In this document: piece after piece, positions 27,412-37,079 of the stretch
Layout of the letters: each line of letters starts with the position of its first letter
Numbering within the stretch: the first letter of the stretch is position 1
Assembly: GCA_963751395.1 (NCBI GenBank)
Contig: CAVVUC010000004.1
Location: forward strand, 434,001-498,000
From: CAVVUC01 sp963751395
GTDB lineage: Bacteria > Verrucomicrobiota > Verrucomicrobiia > Chthoniobacterales > Chthoniobacteraceae
DNA length: 64,000 nt
Direction: 5' to 3'
The notes under the pieces: model-generated
What the model saw: the letters and a program-made list of their open reading frames with translations, nothing else
Databases searched by the model: none
Told to the model about the DNA's origin: nothing
Translations under genes and position numbers: made by a program

Positions 27412-27579
27412 TATTCAATATTCTACGACGCCGGGGTGCGACGTGGATTCGTCGCCCGGCACGATACGCTGTTGCCTCGGAGCACCGGATGCGACAGGAT
27501 GCAACAGGATGTTCTCCGAACTTGGATTTTTGCGCTTGAATGTGAATCGCCGCCTGTTCGACGGCGCGAAGTTCCAAAA

Positions 27580-30500
27580 ATGAGAATCGCGCTCGGACTC
27601 CGGATTTACACCAGCAACCGCATGGAGGCGCTCGTGGAACGGCTTGCCGAAATCATGCGGGAGCCGCTGGCCTCCGTGCTTCAGCCGGAGAGGGTCGTCG
27701 TGCAAAGCCTTGGCATGCGCCGCTGGCTCGCGCTTGAACTCGCGGCGCGTCATGGCATTTGCGCGAACGTGGAGTTCCCGTTTCCGCAGACGATGGTGGG
27801 CGAGATTTTCGAGAAGGCTTTCCCGGACCAGGCTGACGAGGGCTGTTACGATCCGACTGCGATGACATGGCGGATCATGAAACTTCTGCCTGCCCATGCT
27901 GAAAAATTTCCCGAACTGGGGAACTACCTCGCCGGCGGGCGGGCGGAACTGAAGCGGTTTCAACTGGCCGGGAAGATCGCGGAGGTTTTCGACCGCTACC
28001 TCGCGTTTCGTCCGGAGATGATCCTGGGATGGGAGTCGGGAAAAGAGAAACACTGGCAGGCGGTGCTTTGGCGCGAGCTGGTCGCCGGCATCCCGCGCCT
28101 GCATCAACCCGCGCTCGGTCTCATGCTCGATGCGGCGTTTTCCAAAGGCGGGATCGCGCTCGATGCGATGCCGGAACGGATTTTCGTGTTCGGCATTTCG
28201 ACACTGCCGAAATTCCATCTCGAACTGCTGGCCCACCTGGCGCGCAAAATCGACGTCCATTTTTTTCTGCTCGAACCGACGCTGGACTGGTGGGGCGACC
28301 TGGTTTCCGAGCGCGAGACGGCGAAGATTTTGGCCCGGCAAAAAAACGCGGACGCAACCGCGGACGAAATGCATCTCGAATCGGGGAACGAACTGCTCGC
28401 GTCGATGGGCAGACAAGGGAGGGAGTTTCTCGGCGTCGTGGCGGACCTTGAACGGCTGGAAGAGATCGAACTGTTCGAGCCGCCCGGGGAAAACACGATG
28501 CTCGACTGCATTCAGGCGGACATGTTTCGCGTCGAGAATCCGGAGGTGCGGCGGCCTGTCTCTGAGAAGGACGTGTCGGTGCAGGTGCATTCGTGTCACA
28601 ACCCGATGCGCGAGATGGAGGTCTTGCACGATCAACTGCTCGCGCTTTTCGAGGCCCGGCCGGGGCTGATGCCGAAGGATGTGCTCGTGATGATTCCGGA
28701 CATCAAGAGCTACGCGGTTTTCATCGAGGCGGTCTTTAACTGTTCCGAGAGCGAACACGTCCGGATTCCGTTCAGCATCGCCGACCGCCCGCGTCGCGCC
28801 GAGAGCAGTGCGCTCAACGCTTTTCTGCAAATCCTCGAGCTGGTCGGGACGCGTCTGAACGTGAGCAGTGTGCTCGCCGTGCTTGAGTCGTCTGCGATTC
28901 AACGGAAGTTCGGCCTCGCCGATGCGGACTTGGAGGCGATGCGTGTCTGGATCGAAAAAACGGCGATCCGTTGGGGCATCGACGCGAAGCATCGCGCGAA
29001 GTTCGGCGTGCCGGAGTTTTCGCAGAACTCGTGGCGCGAGGGACTCGACCGGATGCTGCTCGGCTACGCGATGCCGGGCGGCGGCGAGCGGCTCTTTGCG
29101 GGACTACTGCCGTTCGACGAAATCGAAGGCGGAACCGCGCAAACCCTTGGCGGGCTGGTGGAATTTACGTCCCAGCTCTTCGACGTGGTGGCCGGCTTCG
29201 AGCGTCCGCGCCGGCTGGACGAATGGCAGCAGGCACTGCGAAGCGCGCTGGACCGGATGTTCGACGAGACGGATCAGGCCGCGCGCGAGCTGATCCCGGT
29301 GCGGCGTGTGATGGAGTCGCTCGGCGAAACCATGCGCCGCTCCGGGTTCGACGAGCCGGTGCCGTTCGCGGTGCTGCTTGCACATTTATCGAACGCGTTC
29401 TCAGCCGAGGAGCGCGGCTCGGGATTCCTCGCGGGGCGCGTGACGTTCTGCGCGCTGAAACCGATGCGGAGCATTCCGGCGAAAGTCCTCTGCCTCGCCG
29501 GCATGAACGACGGCGCGTTCCCGCGCCACTCGCCCGCGTTGAGCTTCGACCTCATCGCGCAGAACCCGAAGCCTGGCGACCGCACAACGCGCGACGACGA
29601 CCGCCATCTTTTCCTCGAAGCGATCCTTTCCGCGCGCGAAGTCCTCTGCATCAGCTACTGCGGGCAGTCGATGCGCGACAACAGCACCCTGCCGCCGTCG
29701 GTGCTGGTGAGCGAACTGCTCGATTATCTCGAACGCGGGTTCGAACTTCCGGAAAAAAATCTGCTGGCCGATCTCGTGGTCACCAAGCACCGGCTCCAGC
29801 CGTTCAGCCCCGAGTATTACAAAGGCGGGAGGCTTTTCAGCTACTCGCAGGAGAACTGCGGCGCGGGTGAAGTGGCGCAGCGGAAGCGGGAGGCTCCGGC
29901 GCCTTTCCTCTCGCAGCCGATCGGCCCCCCCGAGGAGGAGTTTAGGACGATCAGCGTGAATGACCTCGTCGATTTCTTCGGCAATCCGTCGCGGTTCTTC
30001 GCGAAGAAGCGGCTCGGGATCGCGTTGCCGGACGAGGAAGGCGCGCTCGACGACCGCGAGCCGTTCGAGCTTGACTGGCGGGTCAAGTACCGGCTGGGAC
30101 AAGAACTGGCGGAGCGAAGCATCCGCGGCGAACCGCTGGACGAGGCTCTGCCGATAGTGCGCGCGTCGGGCGATCTGCCGCCGGCGCAGTTGGGCGACGT
30201 GACGTTTCGCAAGCTTGCGAACGAGGCCGAAGCATTCGCGAAGATCGTGCAGACGCACGCTGCCGGCGAGGCGCTGCCTCCGTTTCCGATTTCTCTCAAG
30301 GTCGATGAGTTCACGATCACCGGCGCGATTGACGGCGTCATCGGTGATGCGCTTGTGCGGTATCGCCTCGCAGACATGAAGGCAAAGGACATGCTCGCGA
30401 CATGGGTGCCGCTGGTGGCGTTGAACTGCATCCGACCAGGCCGCGGCGTGTTGATCGCGAAGGACACGCTGCAAATGTATCGCCAGGTCGAGAACGCAGA

Positions 30501-30801
30501 AGCGATTCTGCGATCGCTGCTGAAGCTTTACTGGCTCGGGCTTCGCGAGCCTTTGAAGTTTTTCCCGCAGTCGTCATGGGAGTTCGCGAGATTCACAATC
30601 GAGCCGGACGACAAGAAGAATCCGATCGAGGAAGCAACCAAAGCATGGGATGGCGGCGAGCGCAGTCGAGGTGAAATTGAGGACGAGTGGTTCGACCTTG
30701 CGTTTCACAACACCAGCAATCCGCTCGACGACGAGTGGCGGAAAATCGCGCTCGAAGTTTATCGACCACTCATCGAGCACAGGGAGGAGAGCAATCCATG
30801 A
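27580..30801 (+). CDS. recC: Exodeoxyribonuclease V gamma subunit
   Basis: 1073 residues from ATG 27580 (MRIALGLRIYTSNRMEALVE). The RecC pattern is seen from the start: SLGMRRWLALELAARHGICA, EFPFPQTMVGEIF and later AGMNDGAFPRHSP and FLEAILSAREVLCISYCGQS. RecC is the Chi-recognising scaffold of RecBCD, with an inactivated helicase core. The stop overlaps the recB start as ATGA. Gene order recC-recB-recD supports a complete recombination and defence nuclease. Confidence 0.93.
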   Translation: MRIALGLRIYTSNRMEALVERLAEIMREPLASVLQPERVVVQSLGMRRWLALELAARHGICANVEFPFPQTMVGEIFEKAFPDQADEGCYDPTAMTWRIMKLLPAHAEKFPELGNYLAGGRAELKRFQLAGKIAEVFDRYLAFRPEMILGWESGKEKHWQAVLWRELVAGIPRLHQPALGLMLDAAFSKGGIALDAMPERIFVFGISTLPKFHLELLAHLARKIDVHFFLLEPTLDWWGDLVSERETAKILARQKNADATADEMHLESGNELLASMGRQGREFLGVVADLERLEEIELFEPPGENTMLDCIQADMFRVENPEVRRPVSEKDVSVQVHSCHNPMREMEVLHDQLLALFEARPGLMPKDVLVMIPDIKSYAVFIEAVFNCSESEHVRIPFSIADRPRRAESSALNAFLQILELVGTRLNVSSVLAVLESSAIQRKFGLADADLEAMRVWIEKTAIRWGIDAKHRAKFGVPEFSQNSWREGLDRMLLGYAMPGGGERLFAGLLPFDEIEGGTAQTLGGLVEFTSQLFDVVAGFERPRRLDEWQQALRSALDRMFDETDQAARELIPVRRVMESLGETMRRSGFDEPVPFAVLLAHLSNAFSAEERGSGFLAGRVTFCALKPMRSIPAKVLCLAGMNDGAFPRHSPALSFDLIAQNPKPGDRTTRDDDRHLFLEAILSAREVLCISYCGQSMRDNSTLPPSVLVSELLDYLERGFELPEKNLLADLVVTKHRLQPFSPEYYKGGRLFSYSQENCGAGEVAQRKREAPAPFLSQPIGPPEEEFRTISVNDLVDFFGNPSRFFAKKRLGIALPDEEGALDDREPFELDWRVKYRLGQELAERSIRGEPLDEALPIVRASGDLPPAQLGDVTFRKLANEAEAFAKIVQTHAAGEALPPFPISLKVDEFTITGAIDGVIGDALVRYRLADMKAKDMLATWVPLVALNCIRPGRGVLIAKDTLQMYRQVENAEAILRSLLKLYWLGLREPLKFFPQSSWEFARFTIEPDDKKNPIEEATKAWDGGERSRGEIEDEWFDLAFHNTSNPLDDEWRKIALEVYRPLIEHREESNP

Positions 30802-33800
30802 GGCCGACGTTCGATGTGAGCACAACGCCGATCGAAGCCGGCGCGACACGAATCGAGGCGAGCGCCGGCACGGGCAAGACCTTCACGATCGCAGGCCTGG
30901 TCGTAAGGCTGCTGCTCGAAAATGATCTGCGCATCGAGGAAATCCTCGTCAGCACTTATACCGAGCTTGCGACCGCCGAACTGCGGGATCGAATCCGGAA
31001 GCGCATTCGTGGCGCGCTCACAGCGTTCGAAGCAGGGCCGGGCGACGACAAGTTTCTCCAGGCAATCTGCAAACGGCACGAATCCGACGTGGAAGCGGCA
31101 CGGCGGAAACTCAACGCGGCTTTGCTGAGCTTCGACCAGGCGCCGATCTACACGATGCACGGCTTCTGCCAGCGGATGCTGAAGGACCGCGCCTTCGAGA
31201 GCGGCGCGCTTTTCGATGCGGAGTTGATGACCGATCAGGACGAAGTGCTCCGCGAGATCGCCGACGATTTCTGGCGGCGGCATTTTTACGAGGGCGCGCC
31301 GATCCTCACGCTCATCGCGATGAGGCACAAGCTGAGCGCGGACGGTTTCTTTGCCGACCTCCGATTGATTACCAACAACCCGACGATCGAGGTGGTGTCG
31401 GGAGTGGACGAAAGCGCGGAGGCGTTGCAGGACAAAGTGGTGAAGACTTGCGAGGACATGAAGTCGTGCTGGAGGTCCGGCGCGGAGAGGATTCGCGGGC
31501 ATTTCGCAGAGGGCGCTACATGGGTCCACCGCGGACGCAGGCAGGGCAAGCCGGCAACGATGAAGGACTCCCTGGACAAGCTCGATCGCTGTCTCTCCGA
31601 AGTCGGCGGCACCACCGAGGAGATGGAGTGCCTCCAAGACTTGTTCCAGAGCAAGGTGAACGCTGCCGCGCGGGCGAACGCGACCGCTCCACAGGAACGT
31701 CTTTTCCAGCTCTGCGAGGAGTTCGCCGAACTCGAAAAGAACTACGCCGTTCGCGTGCGCCACGACTTTTTCACATGGGCGCGCGGCGAGATGAAAAGCC
31801 GCAAGCTCGACCGAAACGTCTTCGCCTTCGACGATCTGCTCACCCGCCTCGACGAAGCTCTACAGGATGAAGCCGGCGGGAGGCTCGCGTTGATGATTCG
31901 CGAAAAGTTCAAGGCCGCGCTCATCGACGAGTTCCAGGACACGGACCCGGTGCAATACCGGATTTTCAAAAAGATTTACGAAAAGAGTGACGCGCCGCGC
32001 TATTTCATCGCCGATCCGAAACAGGCGATCTACGGCTTTCGGGGCGCGGACATCTTCACCTACCTCGAAGCGACGGACGCCATCGATCGCGCTTACACGC
32101 TCGGCGAAAACTGGCGCTCGGAGGCCGATCTCGTGCGGGCGGTCAACACGATGTTCGGTAGGAAAAAGAACGCGTTCGTTTTCGACCGTATCCAGTTCGA
32201 CCCGGTGAAGGCGTCCGGCAAGGCCGATCGCGAGCCGCTCACGATTGACGGGAGCAAGGAGCCGCCGATGAGAATCTGGATGGCGCTGGGCGAGGAACCG
32301 ATTCGTCAGCCGGAGGCGCAAACGTTGATTCCGTCAGCCGTGGCGGACGAAATCGTGCGGCTGCTGGAGAGCGACGCGAAGCTCGGCGAACGCAAGGTGG
32401 AGCCGTCGGACATCGCGGTCGTGGTTGCCAAGAACGCGGAGGCGCGGCTGATCCAGGCCGCGCTGATGGAGCGCGCGGTGCCGGGCGCGGTTTACAGCGC
32501 ATCGAGCGTGTTCGAGTCGCGCGAGGCGACGGAGGTCGTCCGGATTCTCCGCGCGGTCGCGGAACCTGCGAACGAGCGGTTGCTGCGCGGCGCGCTCGTG
32601 ACCGACACGCTCGGCGTCAGCGGCGATGCGCTTGATGCGCTGGTGCGTGACGAGCGCGAGTGGGAGCGGCGGTTGATGCGCTTCCAAGAGTATCACGCGA
32701 TGTGGGCGCGCGACGGCTTCGCGTTCATGTTCCGCAGCATGTTGAAACGGGAGGAAGTGCGCGCGCGGCTTCTGCGACTCCGCGACGGCGAGCGGCGCCT
32801 GACGAACCTGTTGCAGCTCGCCGAGCTTCTGCAGGGCGCGTGTGCCGAACAGCAGCTCGGCATGGAGGGCCTGTTGAAGTGGCTCGCCGCGGAGATTCAG
32901 TCGGGCGGCGCAAACAGCGCGGATGAATACCAGTTGCGGCTTGAGCGCGACGACAAGGCGGTCTGCATCGTGACTGTTCACAAGAGCAAGGGCCTCGAAT
33001 ATGGCATCGTGTTTTGTCCGTTCACGTGGGGCGATGCAAAGTTGTCGAGTCACGCCACCGGGATTTCGTATCACGATTCCAACAACCGTCTCACGCTCGA
33101 CATCGCGAGCGGCTGGAGGGATCGCAAAGCCATGGCGCTCAATGAAGAGCTTGCGCAAAAAATCCGGCTGCTTTACGTCGCCGTCACCCGGGCGAAACAC
33201 CGATGCTATCTCGTGTGGGGGAACTTCAACGCGGGGCGGGTTTCCGCTCCGGCTTACGTTTTCTCCTCGATCGAGCCGGACGGCCCGGATGCTTACACGC
33301 CGCTGGCGGATCAAAGCAAGGCGCGCAACGGTGAAGCGATTCGTGAGGATGTGGAAACGATCGTGGGCGGCGAAAAGGCAATCCGGGTCGTGCCGATGCC
33401 TGCCGTTTCCGGAAAGGTCTGGGAGCCGTCGGAGGATTCTGCGCCTGCTCTCGCGGCACGTTCGTTCGGCGGAGAGATCGACCGGACTTGGGGCGTCTCG
33501 AGTTTCACGTCGCTGCTGACCGGTGCGGAACCGGAGCAGCCGGATCACGATGATGTCGGGACGGGCCTCGCAGACAGTCATTCTGAGCGAAGTGAAACGC
33601 AGTGGAACGCAGTCGAAGAACCCCGTGAAACGTCTATTGATGCGACTGCGGAACCGCTCGTAGTTTCACGGGGTTCCTCGACTTCGCTGCGCTCCGCTCG
33701 GAATGACACGTTAATAGACGAGGAAGCGTCCGGCATGTTCGCGTTTCCGCGCGGAGCGAAGCCGGGAACGTGTCTGCACGAGATTTTTGAGAAGATCGAT

Positions 33801-34457
33801 TTTTCCGATCTCACGAAGATGCCCGGACTCGTTCGCGACAAACTCCAAGCATTTGGCATCCGCGGCTTTGACGCGACGGTGTGCGAGATGATCGGGCGGA
33901 TGGCGACGGTGCCGCTGGACACGCGGAAGCTGAAGCTGGAAAATGTTCCGCGAAGCGCATGCCTGCACGAGATGGAGTTTCACTTTCCAATCGACGCGCT
34001 GACGACGCAGCGGTTGTCACGATTTTTCAAACAGCACCACCCAGGCGAAGCGATCCCCGCGGCAATCGACCGGCTGAAATTCGATGTTGCTCGCGGGTTC
34101 ATGAAAGGTTTCGTCGATCTCGTCTTCCAGTACGAGGAGAAGTTTTACATCCTTGACTGGAAATCGAACTGGCTTGGCAACGACCTCGCCAGCTATGGCT
34201 CGGAGGCGCTCGCGGCAGAGATGGCGCGGACATTCTACTTACTGCAACTCCACATTTACACGGCCGCAGTGCATCGGTATCTCGAGCACCGGCTTGCGGG
34301 CTACGACTACGACAAGCACTTCGGTGGCGTGTTTTACGCCTTTCTGCGCGGAGTCGATCCCAAGCGGCCCGAGTGTGGAATCCATCGGGAGCGGCCGACA
34401 CGGGAAGCCGTCGAAGCACTGGACCGCGTGCTTGGCGGCGGGAAGGAGGGACGATGA
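30798..34457 (+). CDS. recB: Exodeoxyribonuclease V beta subunit, with an in-frame repeat insertion
   Basis: 1219 residues from ATG 30798. UvrD-type helicase motifs: Walker A EASAGTGKTFTIAGLV at 20-35, STYTELATAELRDR (Ia), IDEFQDTDPVQYRIFK (II), YFIADPKQAIYGFRGADIFT (III), VTVHKSKGLEYGIVF (V) and LLYVAVTRAKHRCYLVWG (VI). The C-terminal nuclease carries GFMKGFVDLVFQYEEKFYIL and the DWKSN motif near residue 1120. Residues about 927-972 are encoded by a GTCATTC inverted repeat (33577-33710) that is in frame and lacks family similarity. It falls in the linker between helicase and nuclease, where an insertion can be tolerated. Confidence 0.94.
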   Translation: MRPTFDVSTTPIEAGATRIEASAGTGKTFTIAGLVVRLLLENDLRIEEILVSTYTELATAELRDRIRKRIRGALTAFEAGPGDDKFLQAICKRHESDVEAARRKLNAALLSFDQAPIYTMHGFCQRMLKDRAFESGALFDAELMTDQDEVLREIADDFWRRHFYEGAPILTLIAMRHKLSADGFFADLRLITNNPTIEVVSGVDESAEALQDKVVKTCEDMKSCWRSGAERIRGHFAEGATWVHRGRRQGKPATMKDSLDKLDRCLSEVGGTTEEMECLQDLFQSKVNAAARANATAPQERLFQLCEEFAELEKNYAVRVRHDFFTWARGEMKSRKLDRNVFAFDDLLTRLDEALQDEAGGRLALMIREKFKAALIDEFQDTDPVQYRIFKKIYEKSDAPRYFIADPKQAIYGFRGADIFTYLEATDAIDRAYTLGENWRSEADLVRAVNTMFGRKKNAFVFDRIQFDPVKASGKADREPLTIDGSKEPPMRIWMALGEEPIRQPEAQTLIPSAVADEIVRLLESDAKLGERKVEPSDIAVVVAKNAEARLIQAALMERAVPGAVYSASSVFESREATEVVRILRAVAEPANERLLRGALVTDTLGVSGDALDALVRDEREWERRLMRFQEYHAMWARDGFAFMFRSMLKREEVRARLLRLRDGERRLTNLLQLAELLQGACAEQQLGMEGLLKWLAAEIQSGGANSADEYQLRLERDDKAVCIVTVHKSKGLEYGIVFCPFTWGDAKLSSHATGISYHDSNNRLTLDIASGWRDRKAMALNEELAQKIRLLYVAVTRAKHRCYLVWGNFNAGRVSAPAYVFSSIEPDGPDAYTPLADQSKARNGEAIREDVETIVGGEKAIRVVPMPAVSGKVWEPSEDSAPALAARSFGGEIDRTWGVSSFTSLLTGAEPEQPDHDDVGTGLADSHSERSETQWNAVEEPRETSIDATAEPLVVSRGSSTSLRSARNDTLIDEEASGMFAFPRGAKPGTCLHEIFEKIDFSDLTKMPGLVRDKLQAFGIRGFDATVCEMIGRMATVPLDTRKLKLENVPRSACLHEMEFHFPIDALTTQRLSRFFKQHHPGEAIPAAIDRLKFDVARGFMKGFVDLVFQYEEKFYILDWKSNWLGNDLASYGSEALAAEMARTFYLLQLHIYTAAVHRYLEHRLAGYDYDKHFGGVFYAFLRGVDPKRPECGIHRERPTREAVEALDRVLGGGKEGR
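33577..33710. repeat. GTCATTC inverted repeat inside recB
   Basis: Left arm 33577-33633 (starting GTCATTCTGAGCGAAGTGAA) and right arm 33661-33710 (ending CGCTCGGAATGACAC) are imperfect reverse complements around a short loop. The element keeps the recB frame open. Confidence 0.75.
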
Positions 34458-34502
34458 AGCGATCGCTTGGAAATTGCGCAAGGTTTGTTGGGGTATCGCA
34501 TG

Positions 34503-34750
34503 TGTGTCATTCCGAGCGCAGCGAGGAACCCCACAAACGACACCAAGCGTGGATTGCGGGATTGCGCCGCCCGCCTCTGCCCACGGCGCTTACGCGTTTC
34601 CTCGCTGCGCTGCCGATGATGTCATCGGAGGGACGAGTTCCACGAGTCCCACACTCGAGAAGTCAGGGACTCGCAGAGCTCGTCCCTCCGATCGGAAGCC
34701 ATCATTGCCGCCGCCGGCAAAACCCCGTTTTGTGAACGCATCGGAATGAC
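34503..34750. repeat. Composite GTCATTC inverted-repeat element, copy 2
   Basis: Same build as the copy at 26487: outer arms GTCATTCCGAGCGCAGCGAG and CGGAATGAC, an inner hairpin with GGAGGGACGAGTTCC facing GAGCTCGTCCCTCC (34628-34690), and the shared GCCGGCAAAACCCCGTTTTG near the end. It lies in the 323-base gap between recB and recD, which otherwise holds nothing recognisable. Confidence 0.75.
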
Positions 34751-34780
34751 GCGCTTTGCTTACCCTTTTTTGACAACGCC

Positions 34781-36565
34781 ATGAAGAACGCTTCCACGCC
34801 AACACCCCTGGACAGACACTTCGCAGAGCTGATGGAGCGGCTCGCCGGCCAACCGTCGTCGGAAGTGCGTCTCGCGGCGATGGGCGCAAGCCATCATCGC
34901 TCGCTCGGTCACATCTGTCTGCCGTTGTCGGAAATTGCGGGCACGGAAATCGATGGTGAGCGGGTGCCTGAGTTGAAGCGGTGGGTGAAAAAACTTCGCG
35001 CATCGAAAGTCGTTGGCGAACCGGGCGACTTCAAGCCGCTGATTCTCGATTCGGCGGACCGCCTCTATATGCGGCGGTATTGGGAATACGAAACGAACCT
35101 CGTGCGCATGATCGAGGCGCGGCTGAATGGGTCGCAGCCGGTCGTCGATGAGGCATTGCTTCGCGCGGGCATCACGCGCCTCTTCGCGGTCGAGTCCGGC
35201 GAATTCAACCGTCAGAAGCTCGCGGCGTTTGCCGCTGTGACGCGGAATTTTTCCGTGATCTCCGGCGGACCCGGCACCGGGAAAACGCGCACGGTCGTGA
35301 TGATCCTCGCGCTGCTGCTCCAACAGGAGGGCGATCTCCGCATCGCGCTCACGGCTCCGACCGGCAAAGCTGCGGCGCGTTTGAAAGATTCCATCGAGAA
35401 TGCGGCGAAAGGTTTTCCCGACGAACTTCGGGTGCGGCTGCCGAAGGAGGCGGCGACGATTCACCGGTTGCTCGGGGCCATTCCCGCTTCGCCGTATTTC
35501 CGACACAACGCGGCGAGTCCGCTCGTCGCCGACGTGGTGATCGTGGACGAGGCTTCGATGGTCGATCTCGCGCTCATGGCGAAGCTGCTCGATGCCGTTC
35601 CGCCGCAGGCTCGCGTGATTCTTTTGGGCGACAAGGACCAGCTCGCCTCGGTCGAGGCCGGCGCGGTGCTCGGCGATCTTTGCAACACCGGCGTGCCTCT
35701 CGAACCGGCGGCTCCGCTCGTCGCGGCGTATGCGAAAATCGTGGGAGAAAAACCCGCGATCAAAACGCAGAAACCGCTCGCGCCAATTCACGGCGGCATC
35801 GTCGATCTTCGGCGGAACTATCGTTTCCCCGGCGGCAGTGGGATCGGGGAGTTGAGCCGCATGATCAATGGTGGCGATGCCGATGGCGCGCTGCGGTTTC
35901 TTTCGGAAACGAAAACGGACGCTGTCGTCGCGCGTGCGCTGCCGGCTGCGGGCCTGCTGGGGCGGGCGTTGCGCGAGCCGATTCTTGCGGGATACGGCGA
36001 TAATCTCGAAGTGAAAGAGCCGTCGGAAGTTCTCTCGCGCTTCCAGCGGTTTCGGATTTTGTGCGCGGTTCGCAGGGGGCCGTTCGGCGTCGAGAATCTG
36101 AATGCGCTCGTGGCCGCGGCGCTCGAAGAGGCCGGTGTCATCGGGCTTCGCGGGCCGTGGTATCGCGGGCGGCCGGTCATGATCACGGCCAACGATTACA
36201 ACTTGAAGCTCTTCAACGGCGACATCGGCATCGTGCTGCCGGACGACGAAGGCGGCGGCGAGTTGCGCGCGTTTTTCACGGCGACCGACGGCACGCTGCG
36301 GCGGTTCCTGCCGTCGCGCCTGCCGCCGCACGAGACGGCGTTTGCGATGACGGTCCACAAAAGCCAGGGATCGGAGTTCGAGCGCGTGCTGTTGCTCCTG
36401 CCCGACGCGGAGAGCCCGGTCGTTACCCGCGAACTGCTCTACACGGGCATCACGCGCGCGAGGAGCGGAGTCGAGCTGTGGTATCGCGAGCCGGAACTGC
36501 GCGCGGCGGTCGCCAGGGTCGTCCGGCGCGACTCGGGATTGCGCGATGCGCTGTGGACTGGGTGA
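34781..36565 (+). CDS. recD: Exodeoxyribonuclease V alpha subunit
   Basis: 594 residues. SF1B helicase motifs: Walker A VISGGPGTGKTRTVVMILAL near 162-181, IALTAPTGKAAARLKDSIEN, Walker B DVVIVDEASMVDLALMAKLL, ILLGDKDQLASVEAGAVLGD, FAMTVHKSQGSEFERVLLLL and LLYTGITRARSGVELW. The N-terminal 120 residues match RecD's partner-binding domain. RecD is the fast 5'-3' motor of RecBCD. It follows recB after a repeat-filled gap rather than overlapping it as recB overlaps recC. Confidence 0.94.
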   Translation: MKNASTPTPLDRHFAELMERLAGQPSSEVRLAAMGASHHRSLGHICLPLSEIAGTEIDGERVPELKRWVKKLRASKVVGEPGDFKPLILDSADRLYMRRYWEYETNLVRMIEARLNGSQPVVDEALLRAGITRLFAVESGEFNRQKLAAFAAVTRNFSVISGGPGTGKTRTVVMILALLLQQEGDLRIALTAPTGKAAARLKDSIENAAKGFPDELRVRLPKEAATIHRLLGAIPASPYFRHNAASPLVADVVIVDEASMVDLALMAKLLDAVPPQARVILLGDKDQLASVEAGAVLGDLCNTGVPLEPAAPLVAAYAKIVGEKPAIKTQKPLAPIHGGIVDLRRNYRFPGGSGIGELSRMINGGDADGALRFLSETKTDAVVARALPAAGLLGRALREPILAGYGDNLEVKEPSEVLSRFQRFRILCAVRRGPFGVENLNALVAAALEEAGVIGLRGPWYRGRPVMITANDYNLKLFNGDIGIVLPDDEGGGELRAFFTATDGTLRRFLPSRLPPHETAFAMTVHKSQGSEFERVLLLLPDAESPVVTRELLYTGITRARSGVELWYREPELRAAVARVVRRDSGLRDALWTG

Positions 36566-36863
36566 GCGGCGGCGGTCTTGTCACGAAGTTGAAGTCCCCG
36601 CTTTTCCCCGACGGCACGGCGGATACACTCGTTCACGTCAGGTGTTGTTCGTATCTTGTGAAAACTCAGTTGCTGCTCCCAAGTCTCCTAATCTTCGCAA
36701 CCTTGCTTGGTTCATGCATTGACGCACAACGAACGCTTGAACTTGATGGTCGCGGAGTCCGTCGTGCCGCCGGCATCCTGTGATGCGCACTTCCCGTGTC
36801 TGCGCGCTGTGTTTTAGCGCTTCGTGATCCATTTGGAAATAACTGTCCTGCTCCACGCGAAGA
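36566..36863. other. Intergenic region without a firm gene
   Basis: 298 bases between recD and the fragment to the right. The only candidate is a 41-residue rightward ORF from GTG 36658 to 36783 with a lipoprotein-like start (MKTQLLLPSLLIFATLLGSC) and only 21 residues after the cysteine; it may be the stub of a longer lipoprotein. No terminator was identified with confidence. Confidence 0.35.
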
Positions 36864-37015
36864 TTACCGCCCGTGACGAATCGGAATCACCAACGCCTCC
36901 GCGACATGCACCTTCGGATTGCCCTTGCCGGACCGGTTGCCGATGTGGTGCCAGCAGTTGAAGCGGAAGACGTTTCCGCGGAAGGACGGGTCGCCCCCGA
37001 GAAGCCCGACTCCAC
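36864..37015 (-). pseudogene. C-terminal fragment of an unrecognised protein
   Basis: The leftward frame reads VGLLGGDPSFRGNVFRFNCW then HHIGNRSGKGNPKVHVAEAL and VIPIRHGR before TAA. The composition looks like a genuine protein end, but upstream sequence does not continue it. It lies just beyond the stop of the aldo/keto reductase gene on the same strand. Family not recognised. Confidence 0.3.
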
Positions 37016-37079
37016 GCTGGGCGGAACTTCGGGTTGGGATCCATATTCGTGCGGGGAAGCGGCGTGCTTGAGAATCGCC

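Noticed and set aside
27415..28992. Leftward ORF of 525 codons
   Set aside because: Antisense of recC; no domain signature and shadow-like composition.
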